The notes beneath the pieces are model-generated. The model was not told the DNA's origin and made no database searches. It saw nothing but the letters and a program-made list of their open reading frames with translations. This document shows, piece by piece, positions 34,601 through 44,109 of a DNA stretch of 64,000 nucleotides (position 1 is the first letter of the stretch; every line of letters starts with the position of its first letter). This DNA is from Reichenbachiella ulvae (GTDB taxonomy: Bacteria > Bacteroidota > Bacteroidia > Cytophagales > Cyclobacteriaceae). The stretch is from NCBI RefSeq assembly GCF_025833875.1, contig NZ_JAOYOD010000001.1, positions 3,100,001 to 3,164,000 of the forward strand, in the 5' to 3' direction. The translations under genes and the position numbers were made by a program.

Positions 34601-35173
34601 TTCGGTCACATTCTTGTACAAGCTACCTGCCGCATAGTTCCCATTTTGCTCGGGTAGTCCCGATGGATCCAGTTGCCAGAGTTTGACTTCACTGGCTCCT
34701 ACGATCTCGTAGCTCATCTCTACTGGACGGCTACTCCATGCACTCCCTGGACCATGCTGTTCAATGACCCGGTTGAGAGGTGAAGGTTCATACACGGATT
34801 GAGAAAAGGCATGACTTCCTTCATTATTCCCAAACATATTGTCATAGAAAGTATCCACATTCGTCTCCCAGTTAGCATCTGAGCCCACTGCAGAAGTTCG
34901 CGTGTAGGGCAAATAAGTCTTTTCCTGGCGTCCATAGTCATCATAGGTCACTACACTGACTATATCCTTATTAGTAGGCGATTGACTCTTGGCTACTGTC
35001 TGGGTGGGTCTGCCTAAACCGTCGAAATACTGCTCAGTTACTACTGCAGAACCAGCGTTAGTGGCACGGTATTGGGTACTTCGTACATAGTTCTCATCTT
35101 GAGCCCAGCCTTGAAGACCAGTCATCAATAGCACTAGGATTAGGATTGGTTGTTTCATCGCTAATTTCTTCAT
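31691..35173 (-). CDS. RhsB2: Rhs repeat protein with Thr-rich tip
   Basis: The 1160-residue protein has the same signal peptide and body as RhsB1 for about 849 residues. The two diverge in the Rhs core (here DYGFRMFDPALGRFTTIDP and NNPVRFTDFMGLG). The tip of about 224 residues begins with a Thr-rich repetitive stretch (TETTTTKTETTRTV; TTTTTVTSTVEIEYDADGN), continues with a mixed segment and a hydrophobic stretch LPAAGALLFKYATKRSLYVGGAL, and ends in a basic tail with a CNNC pair. No toxin family is recognised. It lies 12 bp from RhsA2 and 3 bp from its downstream membrane gene. Confidence 0.85.
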   Translation of the reverse strand: MKKLAMKQPILILVLLMTGLQGWAQDENYVRSTQYRATNAGSAVVTEQYFDGLGRPTQTVAKSQSPTNKDIVSVVTYDDYGRQEKTYLPYTRTSAVGSDANWETNVDTFYDNMFGNNEGSHAFSQSVYEPSPLNRVIEQHGPGSAWSSRPVEMSYEIVGASEVKLWQLDPSGLPEQNGNYAAGSLYKNVTEDENNNEVVEYIDKQGRTVLKRVEDEQSNGSTADDWLDTYYVYDDFGNLRYVLPPNITRDGVTVNVADEDNQYYDEDILLDEQDPGGELFVSEAHSITLAPGFSFTATASKSFLAATGHPAIRYGKFKDLAFEYLYDERQRMIAKKVPGADWVYLVYDQWDRLVLTQDGNQRSTNEWNFTKYDQFNRPVMTGITTDTRSRDQIQKDLKSQSASARYVSRGGSIHEYNNVGYPSVSSNDVLTVTYYDSYPSFMSSYAFVALSGYPQSGEKNLALKGQVTASKTKVLDGSNTYLKSVIYYDDKYRPIQTFTENHLGGYDRVTNKYLFSGEVQKTKRYHKKTSGSAVKHIEEIYTYDHVGRLETTRTIIDGKSSTVAMSYNELGELTTKDLAGIQNVDYDYNIRGWLTKINNGTTSGTDKFGMTLKYQDATNPQYNGNIGEMSWRSLGGTNTTTQTYKYSYDHVNRIKTAVYSSSNTGLNGDFTVNGISYDANGNIKSLRRYMDGSEIDELTYSYETGSPNRLAKVTDAGSGTKSKGFDNGSSGTGTDYSYDANGNMISDANKGISSITYNYLNLPQTVVTPDGSVTYTYDAVGMKLQKVAVSGNNTTTTDYIGGVHYLDGALDFVQHAEGRYKYTTSQYEYNLTDHLGNVRVTVNESGTVVQADDYYPFGLTFNSYSSGTENLYKYNGKEEQKEIGLLDYGFRMFDPALGRFTTIDPWAGKYVDQGVYNYAFNNPVRFTDFMGLGPDDKTLQVTSTDDKDVITETTTTKTETTRTVKKGSKEYTKLLGKSKISGKNGIGDEIKVTETTTTTVTSTVEIEYDADGNVTSTSEYGSTTTESTTKATVMGQDGSDAGGFTESNTAASITFNPELSATQSAFVGEAQSYRAANGVSITNNNEYAQQIAKQQQLVDVLDNKYLPAAGALLFKYATKRSLYVGGALQVLQMSSQRGLKNLKSKGARNSCNNCTKQIRR

Positions 35174-35416
35174 CGTTAGGCTGGTTTATTGGTTTTTGTA
35201 ATTGTACTCGTAGGCCGACACTGGATTCCCCTCATCATCAATCACACGTTCCAGTCTGCCAAAATCATCATATTCGTAGTAGGTCGTCCTGCCGTTCGAG
35301 TCGGTTTGACTGGTCATTCCTACCAATGGATCGTAGGTATAGGTGGTGACCATGGCTCCACTTACACCATTGCGCAAAGCATTTAAGGCCGCTCTTAAAT
35401 TGGCTTCATCACAACC
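32626..35416. repeat. Long direct repeat, copy 2 (shared with 2877-5667)
   Basis: This is the second copy of the about 2.79-kb block covering RhsB2 residues 1-849 and the end of RhsA2, in the same orientation as copy 1. The two copies flank fibre array 1 and the entire T2SS operon. Homologous recombination between them would remove or circularise about 29.7 kb. Confidence 0.9.
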
Positions 35417-38400
35417 AGAAGTTCCCCGACATGTATCATCGTCCAGATTGGACTTGGATTTTATATTACTGACATATCCAGATATGCTTGAATAACTGGC
35501 TCCTTCTATCTTGGCCACTGGATAGCTATCTTCATAGCCCCAGATGAAGGAAGTATAACTTCCATCTCTATTTTGCTTTTCACGTATGTTCCCACTATTA
35601 TCAAAATCAAATTCAACAATAACTTTAGAGTAACTATTATCAATGTTTTCAATTTGAAAACCACCCTCTTGACCACTAGGAATGTAGCCGGTTACCAGCT
35701 GATTTGAAAACTTAAAGTTTTCTAAAGGCAAACTGGATTCCAATTCCACAGTTCTAATTTGATGAGGCCTACCAACATTACTTCCTTGATGATATGTAAT
35801 CAACTGACCAGAAAGAACCCTAACATTTTCTTCGTTAGTATCCATAATTAAATTGACCGTCTCTACCGGTTTCTCAACAATATTGGCCTCCTTCATCGCA
35901 GAAATAAAAGTGCCATCATTTGAATTAGAAAAATCTTCAGGATATAAATACTGAGTCAACAAAACCTTTCCATTTGATAGAGATGAAGTCTCCTTGGTTA
36001 CCAAAAGGTGCTCTGAATTTTCGTATTGATAATTGATATTCTTGGTTTCTTTTCGTTCTCCATTTTCATACAAATATTCGATACTTTGAGTCAACTTTCC
36101 TGCTCCCTCAAAAATGCGATAGATCTGAAAAGAAAAAATTGGATTTGCGGCATCAGGGCCTCGGTTAATTAATTTAATACCATACAAATAATCATCTTCA
36201 TTTGTAAAAGAGGTATTATCATAAAAATAATTCAATTCCTTCACTACTTCACCATTACTATTTTTAAAAACCTGCCTTTGTAATTGTGATCTTTTCCATG
36301 AAGCGAACATACCAGAGGCAAAAGGAAAGACATTGACGGGATAACTTAAACGAATATCACCACTAAAGTCTCCATCCAAATAGATTATTCTTTTGGATTG
36401 AGGATAAAAGGTTGGTTCATGGGAGTAGTAATTCTCTGTACTACCATTTCCAGGGGAACTTTCCACAACTCTCTTATAGCCAATATGTGAAGAGCCAATT
36501 TGAGATGCTGAGTGCATACCTTGTGAACTATATTCAACAACGGCAATATCTCCTGTTTCAGTTCTCCTCATTCTATCATACCAATAAGCAGGGATATAAC
36601 TTACATACCCAGAGGACTCAGAACTATTTTCTAAAGTATAACTATAGTTTTTTTGACTACTAATTTCTCCAAATTCATCCTTATTTATTACAGATTGTAT
36701 CCTAAGACCTCCTACGTTAATTTCACCTGAGCTAACATATTCTCTTTCCACCAACGCCTTTACAGAAAAAGTATAACTACCATACAGTACCATATCAGAT
36801 GCGACAGCCTCTCTACAGTTTGTTTCACATCTGGTATAGGGTTTAATGACATAAGTCCCATTAGGTAAGGTAATTGATGTATGATCCGGAGCTTCAAGTT
36901 GTGCCCCTAATGTGTGTTCTTCGCCTGAAGTATAAACTGGATTTACTAGATCATTTAATTCAAAAATCTTAAAAAATATTTGAGAATCAATATCACCAAC
37001 TCTCACCTGTTTAGTGACGGTACCACATGAAGTTACTGGAGAATCTTCATCAAAAATCCAAGGACCTCCTGTTAGCTCTATTACAACTGGTGCCTCTGAA
37101 TCGACAACATCATCAATTGTAAAAGAATTTGGTTTTAGCAAATTGCAAGACCCTATGATAACCTTAGATACCACAGTTTCAATTTGATTGGGCAAACCAT
37201 GATCAGAAGATTTATTTATTTCATAACCAAAATTAGTACTTCCTCCGGTTGGATATGTGATTTTCTTAAGTGAACCAGCCTTTACAAATGGCCAAACAGC
37301 GCTACGATTAACACCATTAAACCCTGGAATTAACAAAGTATTAGAGTCTTCACCATTATAATACCCCCAATGGTCAACAGCCCTAGATTCTAACCTATTA
37401 GGTAACCATACCTGATCTTCATATTCTAAAGTATATTTATTTAATTCTATTCCACTATTATCAATTTGAATCACTTCAGCTAAAACAAGGCGTAAATTTG
37501 GGTTTGAAACATTTGTTTCTGAACCAGCTGAAAAATCAACTAGAGCTGACCCATTGAAATATTTATATTTCAGCTTGAACGATTTAGTTACATTGTCAAA
37601 TTCATCTTTAAATAAGATTTTATTATAAACTTTTGACCCTTGTAGATCTTTTCTATAATCCTCAGAAACTAATTCAATGCTTCCATTAGGAAAATCAACT
37701 GTGGACAATCTTTTAGATAGAATTTGAAACCTAGTATTATTCTCAGTATCTAACTCGGTATATTGATTTGTTCCGAAGCTGAAAATACTTTGATATAAAG
37801 TTTCAGAAAAGACAGCTCTATCCATTGTTGTTTCATCTTCATAATTGAAATACATTCTATCAATTCTATTGGGATGTTCTATTTCGGATAAAAACCATGA
37901 AGTACTAACATTCAAAACACCGCCACCAGAACTAGGATATGTATTTGTTCTTTCAACATCAGTGAACTTATAAATAAGCCCATCCGGCGTAATTATTTCC
38001 CATCCTACACCCGTTTCTTGGGGAGTTTTTATAACAATATTTTGATATTCAAGCAATCTCACTTGATGATCATGAGTTAAAACAAATCTCCCTGAATAAC
38101 CTCCTACATTAAATGAAAAGATATCTGGTTCTCCATCTTTATTTCCAGAATAAATTTCCATCCCTAATTCGTAATGGTTATTATGATTCTCATAATAATT
38201 CTCCACGTAAATCCCTTTCCCTAATAGATCATCAACTCCCCTTATACTCCTTGTAATCACTCCTCCTGCATTTAATGACCAGCCCAAGCCGACTCGAGAA
38301 GCTACATCACCAACTCTAATCCCAGAAGTATGATAAGATAAAGAAATAGGTAATTGCATGTCTCCAAGCAACATATTTCCCAAAGGAATATCTACTGAAA

Positions 38401-38623
38401 CAGCGCCATTATGCAGATTGATAGGCATTTCCCCATATTTACCTAATGAACTCGCATCAGGCGAGGCAGGAATCACATTTTCAAAAGGGGTATTGAATTG
38501 AGCCTTCAAGGCACTACCAACAAAAAAGTTGACTAAGAAAATCAAAAAAGTCACTCGAACAGTTTTTGAAATGCGCACAGTTATCGAAACATTATTATTT
38601 CTCATCATTCTCTTTTTTATCAT
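35186..38623 (-). CDS. RhsA2: N-terminal Rhs shell protein (SpvB/TcB-like)
   Basis: The 1145-residue protein has a signal near residues 22-42 (FLIFLVNFFVGSALKAQ), with several in-frame ATGs at its N-terminus. YGEMPINLHNGAVSVDIPLG and GLGWSLNAGGVITRSIRG repeat the SpvB/TcB-like pattern of RhsA1. The middle is beta-rich and poorly conserved with RhsA1, with a Cys-containing insert (TRCETNCREA). The last about 75 residues are identical to RhsA1. It overlaps the fibre gene upstream. It is the only one of the three loci in which all Rhs genes and the XRE gene are intact and the array is longest. Confidence 0.82.
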   Translation of the reverse strand: MIKKRMMRNNNVSITVRISKTVRVTFLIFLVNFFVGSALKAQFNTPFENVIPASPDASSLGKYGEMPINLHNGAVSVDIPLGNMLLGDMQLPISLSYHTSGIRVGDVASRVGLGWSLNAGGVITRSIRGVDDLLGKGIYVENYYENHNNHYELGMEIYSGNKDGEPDIFSFNVGGYSGRFVLTHDHQVRLLEYQNIVIKTPQETGVGWEIITPDGLIYKFTDVERTNTYPSSGGGVLNVSTSWFLSEIEHPNRIDRMYFNYEDETTMDRAVFSETLYQSIFSFGTNQYTELDTENNTRFQILSKRLSTVDFPNGSIELVSEDYRKDLQGSKVYNKILFKDEFDNVTKSFKLKYKYFNGSALVDFSAGSETNVSNPNLRLVLAEVIQIDNSGIELNKYTLEYEDQVWLPNRLESRAVDHWGYYNGEDSNTLLIPGFNGVNRSAVWPFVKAGSLKKITYPTGGSTNFGYEINKSSDHGLPNQIETVVSKVIIGSCNLLKPNSFTIDDVVDSEAPVVIELTGGPWIFDEDSPVTSCGTVTKQVRVGDIDSQIFFKIFELNDLVNPVYTSGEEHTLGAQLEAPDHTSITLPNGTYVIKPYTRCETNCREAVASDMVLYGSYTFSVKALVEREYVSSGEINVGGLRIQSVINKDEFGEISSQKNYSYTLENSSESSGYVSYIPAYWYDRMRRTETGDIAVVEYSSQGMHSASQIGSSHIGYKRVVESSPGNGSTENYYSHEPTFYPQSKRIIYLDGDFSGDIRLSYPVNVFPFASGMFASWKRSQLQRQVFKNSNGEVVKELNYFYDNTSFTNEDDYLYGIKLINRGPDAANPIFSFQIYRIFEGAGKLTQSIEYLYENGERKETKNINYQYENSEHLLVTKETSSLSNGKVLLTQYLYPEDFSNSNDGTFISAMKEANIVEKPVETVNLIMDTNEENVRVLSGQLITYHQGSNVGRPHQIRTVELESSLPLENFKFSNQLVTGYIPSGQEGGFQIENIDNSYSKVIVEFDFDNSGNIREKQNRDGSYTSFIWGYEDSYPVAKIEGASYSSISGYVSNIKSKSNLDDDTCRGTSGCDEANLRAALNALRNGVSGAMVTTYTYDPLVGMTSQTDSNGRTTYYEYDDFGRLERVIDDEGNPVSAYEYNYKNQ

Positions 38624-39710
38624 TTATGTACAATCTCAATTCTTCAATCTGTTTCTGCTGCTCGATCACGTGCAAAGTCAACTCCTCTATCTTCTTCAGC
38701 AAGAGCATGTTCATCTCTCCCAATTCTACGCCATTGGCTTCCATCTCTGCGGCAGAGGGAATCTCTGGGAGGTGATGGTTTTCTTCGATGTAGGCAGCTG
38801 TTTCTTCTAAAGTGGTGAGTTGATAATCGTCAGCAAAGACATAGTCGGGCCAGTTGCCTGAGACCTCTACTTTCACCTCTTCAAAAGCCGCAGAGCCATC
38901 AACTAGCAGCTTGTGCGACCCAACATAATTAGCTGTACCTATCGATACTTTATCCTCGAAATAAGTATTTCCATTAATCGTGTTTCGTTTGTTCGCATCA
39001 TTTTTTACATGAAGATAATTGGTCGTCAAAAGTGCTCCATAGTGTTCCACCCTTAATCTTTCAGAAAAACCTTCGGACTCTACAGTGAAAATCGCTTCAC
39101 CATCGGCTGGATTTGTTGTGGTTCTTAATACAATCCCATTGGTCTCTCCGCTTTCGTCATCCCCGAAGACATGAGCCGTTCCATTCGCATCATACAGGGT
39201 CAAATTACCATCTTTATCCCCCATATTTATATCCAAAGCCCCTGATCTCGCAGCTAATTGGTGTGTATAAAGCACACCATTATAATCCGCAATCTTGAAA
39301 CCATTTCCCTTTGTCAACCCCGTAGAATTACCTGGGCTTCCTATATTCAGTGATCGGGTACTGGATTCTAATAATAATCCTACATTATAAATAACATTAC
39401 TGCCTAGCGTACCTGTATTGGCTGCATTGAGGCTGATGTACCCATCCTGATTATGTGCACCCCAAAGGATCTCTGCAGCACCATCTCCAGAAAAGGTGTA
39501 TTTTCCATCATGGTCATTACCTAGCTTAATGGCCATGTTACCCAGGCCGTCGTTCATGGTCCAGTATCCGGTATAGTTTCCATCACTGTCTTGCAGTTTG
39601 ATCATAGTTTCAGAAACCCTTTCAATACTCACGGTTGATGAATGAGTTTGTCCATTACTAAACAAGGGCACACTAGCCACTAGTATTACGAATAGTATTT
39701 TCTTAGTCAT
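38595..39710 (-). CDS. GIGT-repeat fibre-like protein F9 (Rhs-proximal)
   Basis: The 371-residue protein has signal peptide 1-20 (SNG-QTH). The N-terminal part has repeated NTGTLGSNVIYNVG-like beta segments; GIGT repeats are degenerate (KVSIGTANY). The constant module is of the NWPDYVFADDYQL type, and the coiled tail starts VIEQQKQIEEL, the IEQQ type seen in the other two fibres that adjoin an RhsA gene. It overlaps RhsA2 by up to 29 bp and F10 by 8 bp. Confidence 0.78.
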   Translation of the reverse strand: MTKKILFVILVASVPLFSNGQTHSSTVSIERVSETMIKLQDSDGNYTGYWTMNDGLGNMAIKLGNDHDGKYTFSGDGAAEILWGAHNQDGYISLNAANTGTLGSNVIYNVGLLLESSTRSLNIGSPGNSTGLTKGNGFKIADYNGVLYTHQLAARSGALDINMGDKDGNLTLYDANGTAHVFGDDESGETNGIVLRTTTNPADGEAIFTVESEGFSERLRVEHYGALLTTNYLHVKNDANKRNTINGNTYFEDKVSIGTANYVGSHKLLVDGSAAFEEVKVEVSGNWPDYVFADDYQLTTLEETAAYIEENHHLPEIPSAAEMEANGVELGEMNMLLLKKIEELTLHVIEQQKQIEELRLYINDKKENDEK

Positions 39711-40518
39711 TTTGCTGTTCCTTTAGTTCTTTAATCAATTGGTTTTGTTCTTTGTTTTCTTGCTCAAGTCGAATGAGGTGCAAAGTCAACTCTTCGATCT
39801 TCTTAAGCAAAAGCATATTCATCTCTCCCAGCTCTACCCCATTGGATTCCATCTCTGCGGCGGATGGCACCTCTGGTAAATGACGGTTTTGCTCGATGTA
39901 TTCGGCGGTTTCTTCTAGAGTGGTGAGTTTGTAGTCGTCAGCAAATACATAGTCGGGCCAGTTGGTGGCTTCTACCTTTACCTCCTTGGAGCGAATGGTT
40001 CCATTGACCGCTAATTTTTCATCAGGGTTTTTAATGCCAATTCCTACATTCTTGTTAGTCGAAGCAATGGATAATACTGTAGATAGTTCAACGGCTTGAC
40101 TAAAATCTCCGTGGGAATTAACTAATATGGGTGATTTAGAATTGATACTAAAGAATAAATTATTGCTACTGCTCTTACCAGGGGATCCATTAATCCATTC
40201 AGCATACAGATAGCACCACGAATTAGAACTGGGGGCTACATAGGAATAAAATATCAGTCGATCTGCGCTGGAGCTTTCAGATCTAAAAACCACTACAGGT
40301 ACTCTACCCCAATCAGCCGCTATATGATAAATCCCTCCATCCTCTGCCCATCCACCAGAAGCTCTAAACTTCACTTCGATATTTGCACCGATTTGGTATT
40401 TACCTAAAGGAACAATTAAATCACCACTCCCGCTTGCAGTAACTTCCTCAGTATGAAGCTGCCCACTTGCAAGCAAAGGCAGCAATAACAGTATCATTAT
40501 AGTTAGTTTACCTTTCAT
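39703..40518 (-). CDS. GIGT-repeat fibre-like protein F10
   Basis: The 271-residue protein has signal peptide 1-19 (ASG-QLH). The N-terminal domain (20-165) with HIAADWGRVPVVVFRSE is of the F1/F6 kind. One NVGIGIKNP repeat, then the module NWPDYVFADDYKL, HLPEVPSAAEMESNGVELGE and a coiled tail rich in Gln/Asn/Lys. It overlaps F11 by 11 bp. Confidence 0.78.
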   Translation of the reverse strand: MKGKLTIMILLLLPLLASGQLHTEEVTASGSGDLIVPLGKYQIGANIEVKFRASGGWAEDGGIYHIAADWGRVPVVVFRSESSSADRLIFYSYVAPSSNSWCYLYAEWINGSPGKSSSNNLFFSINSKSPILVNSHGDFSQAVELSTVLSIASTNKNVGIGIKNPDEKLAVNGTIRSKEVKVEATNWPDYVFADDYKLTTLEETAEYIEQNRHLPEVPSAAEMESNGVELGEMNMLLLKKIEELTLHLIRLEQENKEQNQLIKELKEQQND

Positions 40519-41704
40519 TTATTTTCTGTTCTAGGTTTTCAATTCTTCTTAGCATTTCCTGCTCATTCTTTTCCTTCTCTATCAAATGCAGCGTCAACTC
40601 TTCGATCTTCTTTAGCAGTAGCATATTCATTTCGCCCAGCTCTACCCCATTGGCTTCCATCTCTGTAGCAGAAGGGATTTCTGGTAGGTGATGGTTTTCT
40701 TCGATGTAGACAGCAGTTTCTCCTAGGGTAGTCAATTGATAATCGTCAGCAAAGACATAGTCGGGGGCTGGTACATCCAGGTCTACCCTGACTTCAGAGC
40801 TGTGGATGGTACCATTGACAGTGAGGAGCTCGTCAGGTGCATTGGTTCCAATAGCAACCCGTCCTCCATATGGCACCATTAATACTTTATTACTGGAATT
40901 TTCATCCGAAACAAAGAACATTGAGTTCAATAATCCTGTCGGTGATTCAATTCTAAAACTTTTGCTATTCACTTCGGATCTCAAAGTTAAATTTGTGTTT
41001 GCACCAGACCCTGTTTGCATAAATTGCCATGGCCTTTCCGAGCTTAGTTTCAAAAGACTAGCTCCTTCTCCATGATTCTTAATTTCTAATTTGCTTGAAG
41101 GTGATTTTGTACCTATCCCCATATTACCACTTCCATTTATTACTACTTGCTGTACAAGAGGATCTGCGGCAGTGTTGGTATGTGTAAAAAATGCCAACCC
41201 CACGTTATCAGGATCAGTACCCGTTTGAATAGCTGCTATGCTGGCTCTCTTATTATTGTAACCACCTTCTATTTTAGTGAATGAAATAGCTCCACCATAA
41301 TTCCATTGCCCCGGTTGATTTGAACTTGAGATAATTATTTCACCTGAAAGTTCTGATGACGCCAATGAGTAAGGATTAACATTGAAACGGAAATGACCAT
41401 ACTGGTCTTTCATTACAATTTCCTTCCAAGGATTCCAAAGATTGGAAGAAGGATTGTATGTCCGAAAGGCCAGTGTACTTGAAGCAGTTTTTTCAGTATT
41501 CATTAATTCGAAATTTCTTGCACCACTCCCCCAGGCAGTTAATTTCATCCCATAATTATAGGTCCATCCACCTGAATTCCCTGGACCTCCTTGAACAGTC
41601 ACCCCAGCTGGAATCGAGGTGGGATCCGTGTCCGGAAGGGAGGTTTGTCCATAGCAATTGATGCCTATAAGTAAACACAAAAGTGGTATAGTATAAAATT
41701 TCAT
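40508..41704 (-). CDS. GIGT-repeat fibre-like protein F11
   Basis: The 398-residue protein has signal peptide 1-19 (CYG-QTS). The N-terminal region TDPTSIPAGVTVQGGPGNSGG to NPWKEIVMKDQYGH resembles phage tail-collar-like segments. Repeats NMGIGTKSP (about 197) and RVAIGTNAP (about 288). The linker LTVNGTIHSSEVRVDLD is of the array 1 type, but the next segment is PDYVFADDYQL as in the Rhs-proximal genes, so the module itself looks recombinant. Start shares a base with the F12 stop (TAATG). Confidence 0.78.
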   Translation of the reverse strand: MKFYTIPLLCLLIGINCYGQTSLPDTDPTSIPAGVTVQGGPGNSGGWTYNYGMKLTAWGSGARNFELMNTEKTASSTLAFRTYNPSSNLWNPWKEIVMKDQYGHFRFNVNPYSLASSELSGEIIISSSNQPGQWNYGGAISFTKIEGGYNNKRASIAAIQTGTDPDNVGLAFFTHTNTAADPLVQQVVINGSGNMGIGTKSPSSKLEIKNHGEGASLLKLSSERPWQFMQTGSGANTNLTLRSEVNSKSFRIESPTGLLNSMFFVSDENSSNKVLMVPYGGRVAIGTNAPDELLTVNGTIHSSEVRVDLDVPAPDYVFADDYQLTTLGETAVYIEENHHLPEIPSATEMEANGVELGEMNMLLLKKIEELTLHLIEKEKNEQEMLRRIENLEQKINER

Positions 41705-42567
41705 TATTGGTTCTTTTTTAATGCTTCTATTTCTCTTTTTATTTCTAAGATTTCTTGATCCTTTTCTATCAAATGAAGTGTCAACTCTTCGATCTTCTTT
41801 AGCAACACCTCATTCATCTCCCCAAGTGAAACCCCATTTTCATTCACCTCGCTCGCTGAAGGCACCCCCGGCAGATGTCCATATTCTTGGATATAGTTGG
41901 CTGTGTTTTCTAATGATGGCAACTCATATCCCTCTTCAAAAACATAATCCGGCCATTGAGTTGCTTCCACTTTCACTTCATTGGTTTTTACAGTTCCGGT
42001 GACATAAAAGACAGAATTGATCATACCATAGTAGGAGTTGAGTTCATAAACAGTCCCTGTATCTTGAATAGTTGCATGATAGATATAATTGGTCATTTTG
42101 CAATCTACACTCCCTATAGTTCGAACCTCTATTGGAACGTTTGACAACCAACTAACCGACATTTGCACCCATACGGCGATCTTATTTCCAGATGTACCAG
42201 TTCCCGCGTAATGGACTGCCTTTACATCTTTAATTGACTTATTATAACCATAAACATGATTAAGTCTAATATCATATGTGGGTTCTAAACCAACCTTATT
42301 ATTCCTAAAGCCTACAAACAACTCATGTTTTGAGTCCCCATGATTAGAATTTTTAGGATGGAAGGTGATTTCGACACTGGCTGCATTATAGTTACCATTC
42401 AGTGTCAACTCTGCAATTCTAATCCATTTATTGGCTGTATTCCCAGTGTTTTCAAAACCACTAGCAGAGGCGTTTCCACCAAAGTACCCCCACTCTGAAT
42501 CGGCGGGTTGTGCGATCAACTGAAGGCCTAGCAATACTAGACCAAGGAACATTATTATCTGTTTCAT
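41704..42567 (-). CDS. Fibre-like protein F12 with divergent C-terminal module
   Basis: The 287-residue protein has signal peptide 1-19 (LIA-QPA). There is no clear GIGT repeat. The C-terminal module is a divergent version: QWPDYVFEEGYELPSLENTANYIQEYGHLPGVPSASEVNENGVSLGE with LLKKIEELTLHLIEKD (given here in parts of the same order). Its N-terminal domain (20-190) is of the F1/F6 type. It shows how far the module can drift. A gap of 147 bp separates it from F13. Confidence 0.75.
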   Translation of the reverse strand: MKQIIMFLGLVLLGLQLIAQPADSEWGYFGGNASASGFENTGNTANKWIRIAELTLNGNYNAASVEITFHPKNSNHGDSKHELFVGFRNNKVGLEPTYDIRLNHVYGYNKSIKDVKAVHYAGTGTSGNKIAVWVQMSVSWLSNVPIEVRTIGSVDCKMTNYIYHATIQDTGTVYELNSYYGMINSVFYVTGTVKTNEVKVEATQWPDYVFEEGYELPSLENTANYIQEYGHLPGVPSASEVNENGVSLGEMNEVLLKKIEELTLHLIEKDQEILEIKREIEALKKNQ

Positions 42568-42714
42568 TTCTAATTATTTTCTATATTCTTTCTAATCCGT
42601 ACCTCCGTCTGAACCTTGATGTTTGAGATATTAGTGATGTTCAGATGACTTTTGTATTTAATTTATCAACCTATGAAACGTCAATCTCGGACATCTCATG
42701 GATCACAGTTAAGA

Positions 42715-43716
42715 CTACTTTTCTAGTTCAGCCAACCTCGCTTTCACCTTCTTCAGCTGTTCATCTTTCTCTATCAAATGCAGTGTCAACTCTTCGATCT
42801 TCTTTAGCAGTAGCATATTCATCTCTCCCAGCTCTACACCGTTGGCCTCCATCTCTGCGGCAGAAGGGATTTCTGGTAAATGACGGTTTTGCTGGATGTA
42901 TTCGGCTGTTTCTTCTAAAGTGGTGAGTTTGTAGTCGTCGGCAAAGACATAGTCTGGAGCCACACCCGCTCCAACCAATACTTTTATTTCCTGTGCATCC
43001 ATTTTACCAGCTACCGATAACATGGATGTAGGATTAGTAGTACCTACGCCTACCTTACCTCCTCTATATAAGGACAGTACTGCTGTTCCCCAATTAACAT
43101 CTTGGTCAGCTCCAGTAGATGGTGGGCTGATATAAAAACGGATACTAGAATGGTCAGTATAAATCATTTTAGCACCATGATAACTGGACCCAAACGATTG
43201 TGCATTGAATTTATATTTAGTGTTTCCTGTGGTAACCAAGCCCCCGTTGACATACCCATTAGAAGCGTATGCACTAAATAAAATACCTGCACTTCCACTC
43301 CAGGCTCTTTGAGCCAACTCAGTATAAGTCCCTCCTGATTGAGAGATTCGGTTGGTAGTCTCAGACCCACTTACCTCCAATTTAGTAGAAGGGGCAACCT
43401 TACCAATCCCAACCTTTCCATTGGACAGCAAGGTCATAACCTCTCTATCACTACTAGTACCGTCATGGAAATTAAAGTAAAAACTGAGACGATCAGATTT
43501 ATCATCTCCCCACTGAATCCTAGAATATTCCCCAGCATTGTCTACAAATAATTTTAAATGATCACTCACATCATAGCCCATTAGATAGCCATTGACCTTT
43601 ATATTATCATCTGTCGTACTAGTATCTCCAGTATCATTCCAATTCTGGGCTATACTGGCGTTAACTAGACATATTGCAAACAACAACACCAACAAATATT
43701 TCATTTGGTTTTTCAT
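42715..43716 (-). CDS. GIGT-repeat fibre-like protein F13, first gene of Rhs locus 2 operon
   Basis: The 333-residue protein has a signal peptide (1-23, SIA-QNW). Its variable region (24-215) is closely related to that of F7 (EVSGSETTNRISQSGGTYTE; GNTKYKFNAQSF), with repeats KVGIGKVAP and KVGVGTTNP, but the module after them is different (APDYVFADDYKL) as is the tail. It is therefore the reverse case of module sharing: same head, other tail. It follows promoter cassette C by about 200 nt. Confidence 0.8.
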   Translation of the reverse strand: MKNQMKYLLVLLFAICLVNASIAQNWNDTGDTSTTDDNIKVNGYLMGYDVSDHLKLFVDNAGEYSRIQWGDDKSDRLSFYFNFHDGTSSDREVMTLLSNGKVGIGKVAPSTKLEVSGSETTNRISQSGGTYTELAQRAWSGSAGILFSAYASNGYVNGGLVTTGNTKYKFNAQSFGSSYHGAKMIYTDHSSIRFYISPPSTGADQDVNWGTAVLSLYRGGKVGVGTTNPTSMLSVAGKMDAQEIKVLVGAGVAPDYVFADDYKLTTLEETAEYIQQNRHLPEIPSAAEMEANGVELGEMNMLLLKKIEELTLHLIEKDEQLKKVKARLAELEK

Positions 43717-43917
43717 AATGGATAGTGGATTAAAAAAATGGATAATAGATGCCCTACGGAACTGTCGCTAGCACATAGCAGTATCGACGAAAAGGGCGGG
43801 TAAAATGTAGGGATATGTGGTTGGTTCATGACTCTTTCTTGCTCATACTTATTACTGGAGCACGCGGTGCTCATCTTCATTTTTGCAGTAATAATTGTTC
43901 TCAGAAATGCTGCCGCT

Positions 43918-43946
43918 ATAATAAGTCTCAAGTCCGACAATGTCAA
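43918..43946 (-). promoter_or_regulatory. Promoter cassette C (TTGACA-N17-TATTAT)
   Basis: On the minus strand, a perfect TTGACA at 43941-43946, 17 bp, TATTAT at 43918-43923, then AGCGGCAGCATTTCTGAG. It drives the Rhs locus 2 operon of nine genes from F13 to the membrane-protein gene at 31259. It is the closest of the four copies to the general bacterial consensus. Confidence 0.75.
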
Positions 43947-44109
43947 ATTCAAGACAGATTACTTTTCCACAAATACGTCTGATAACACTTAGTTTTCAGA
44001 GGTTTAGGATTTCCAAAATGGAATAGTAGTAGACTTAATCCAGATATACTTAGGATGCTGGTGGGTGGGTTTCCATCCTCTTCACTGATCATTCCTTTGG
44101 TTACAAAAA

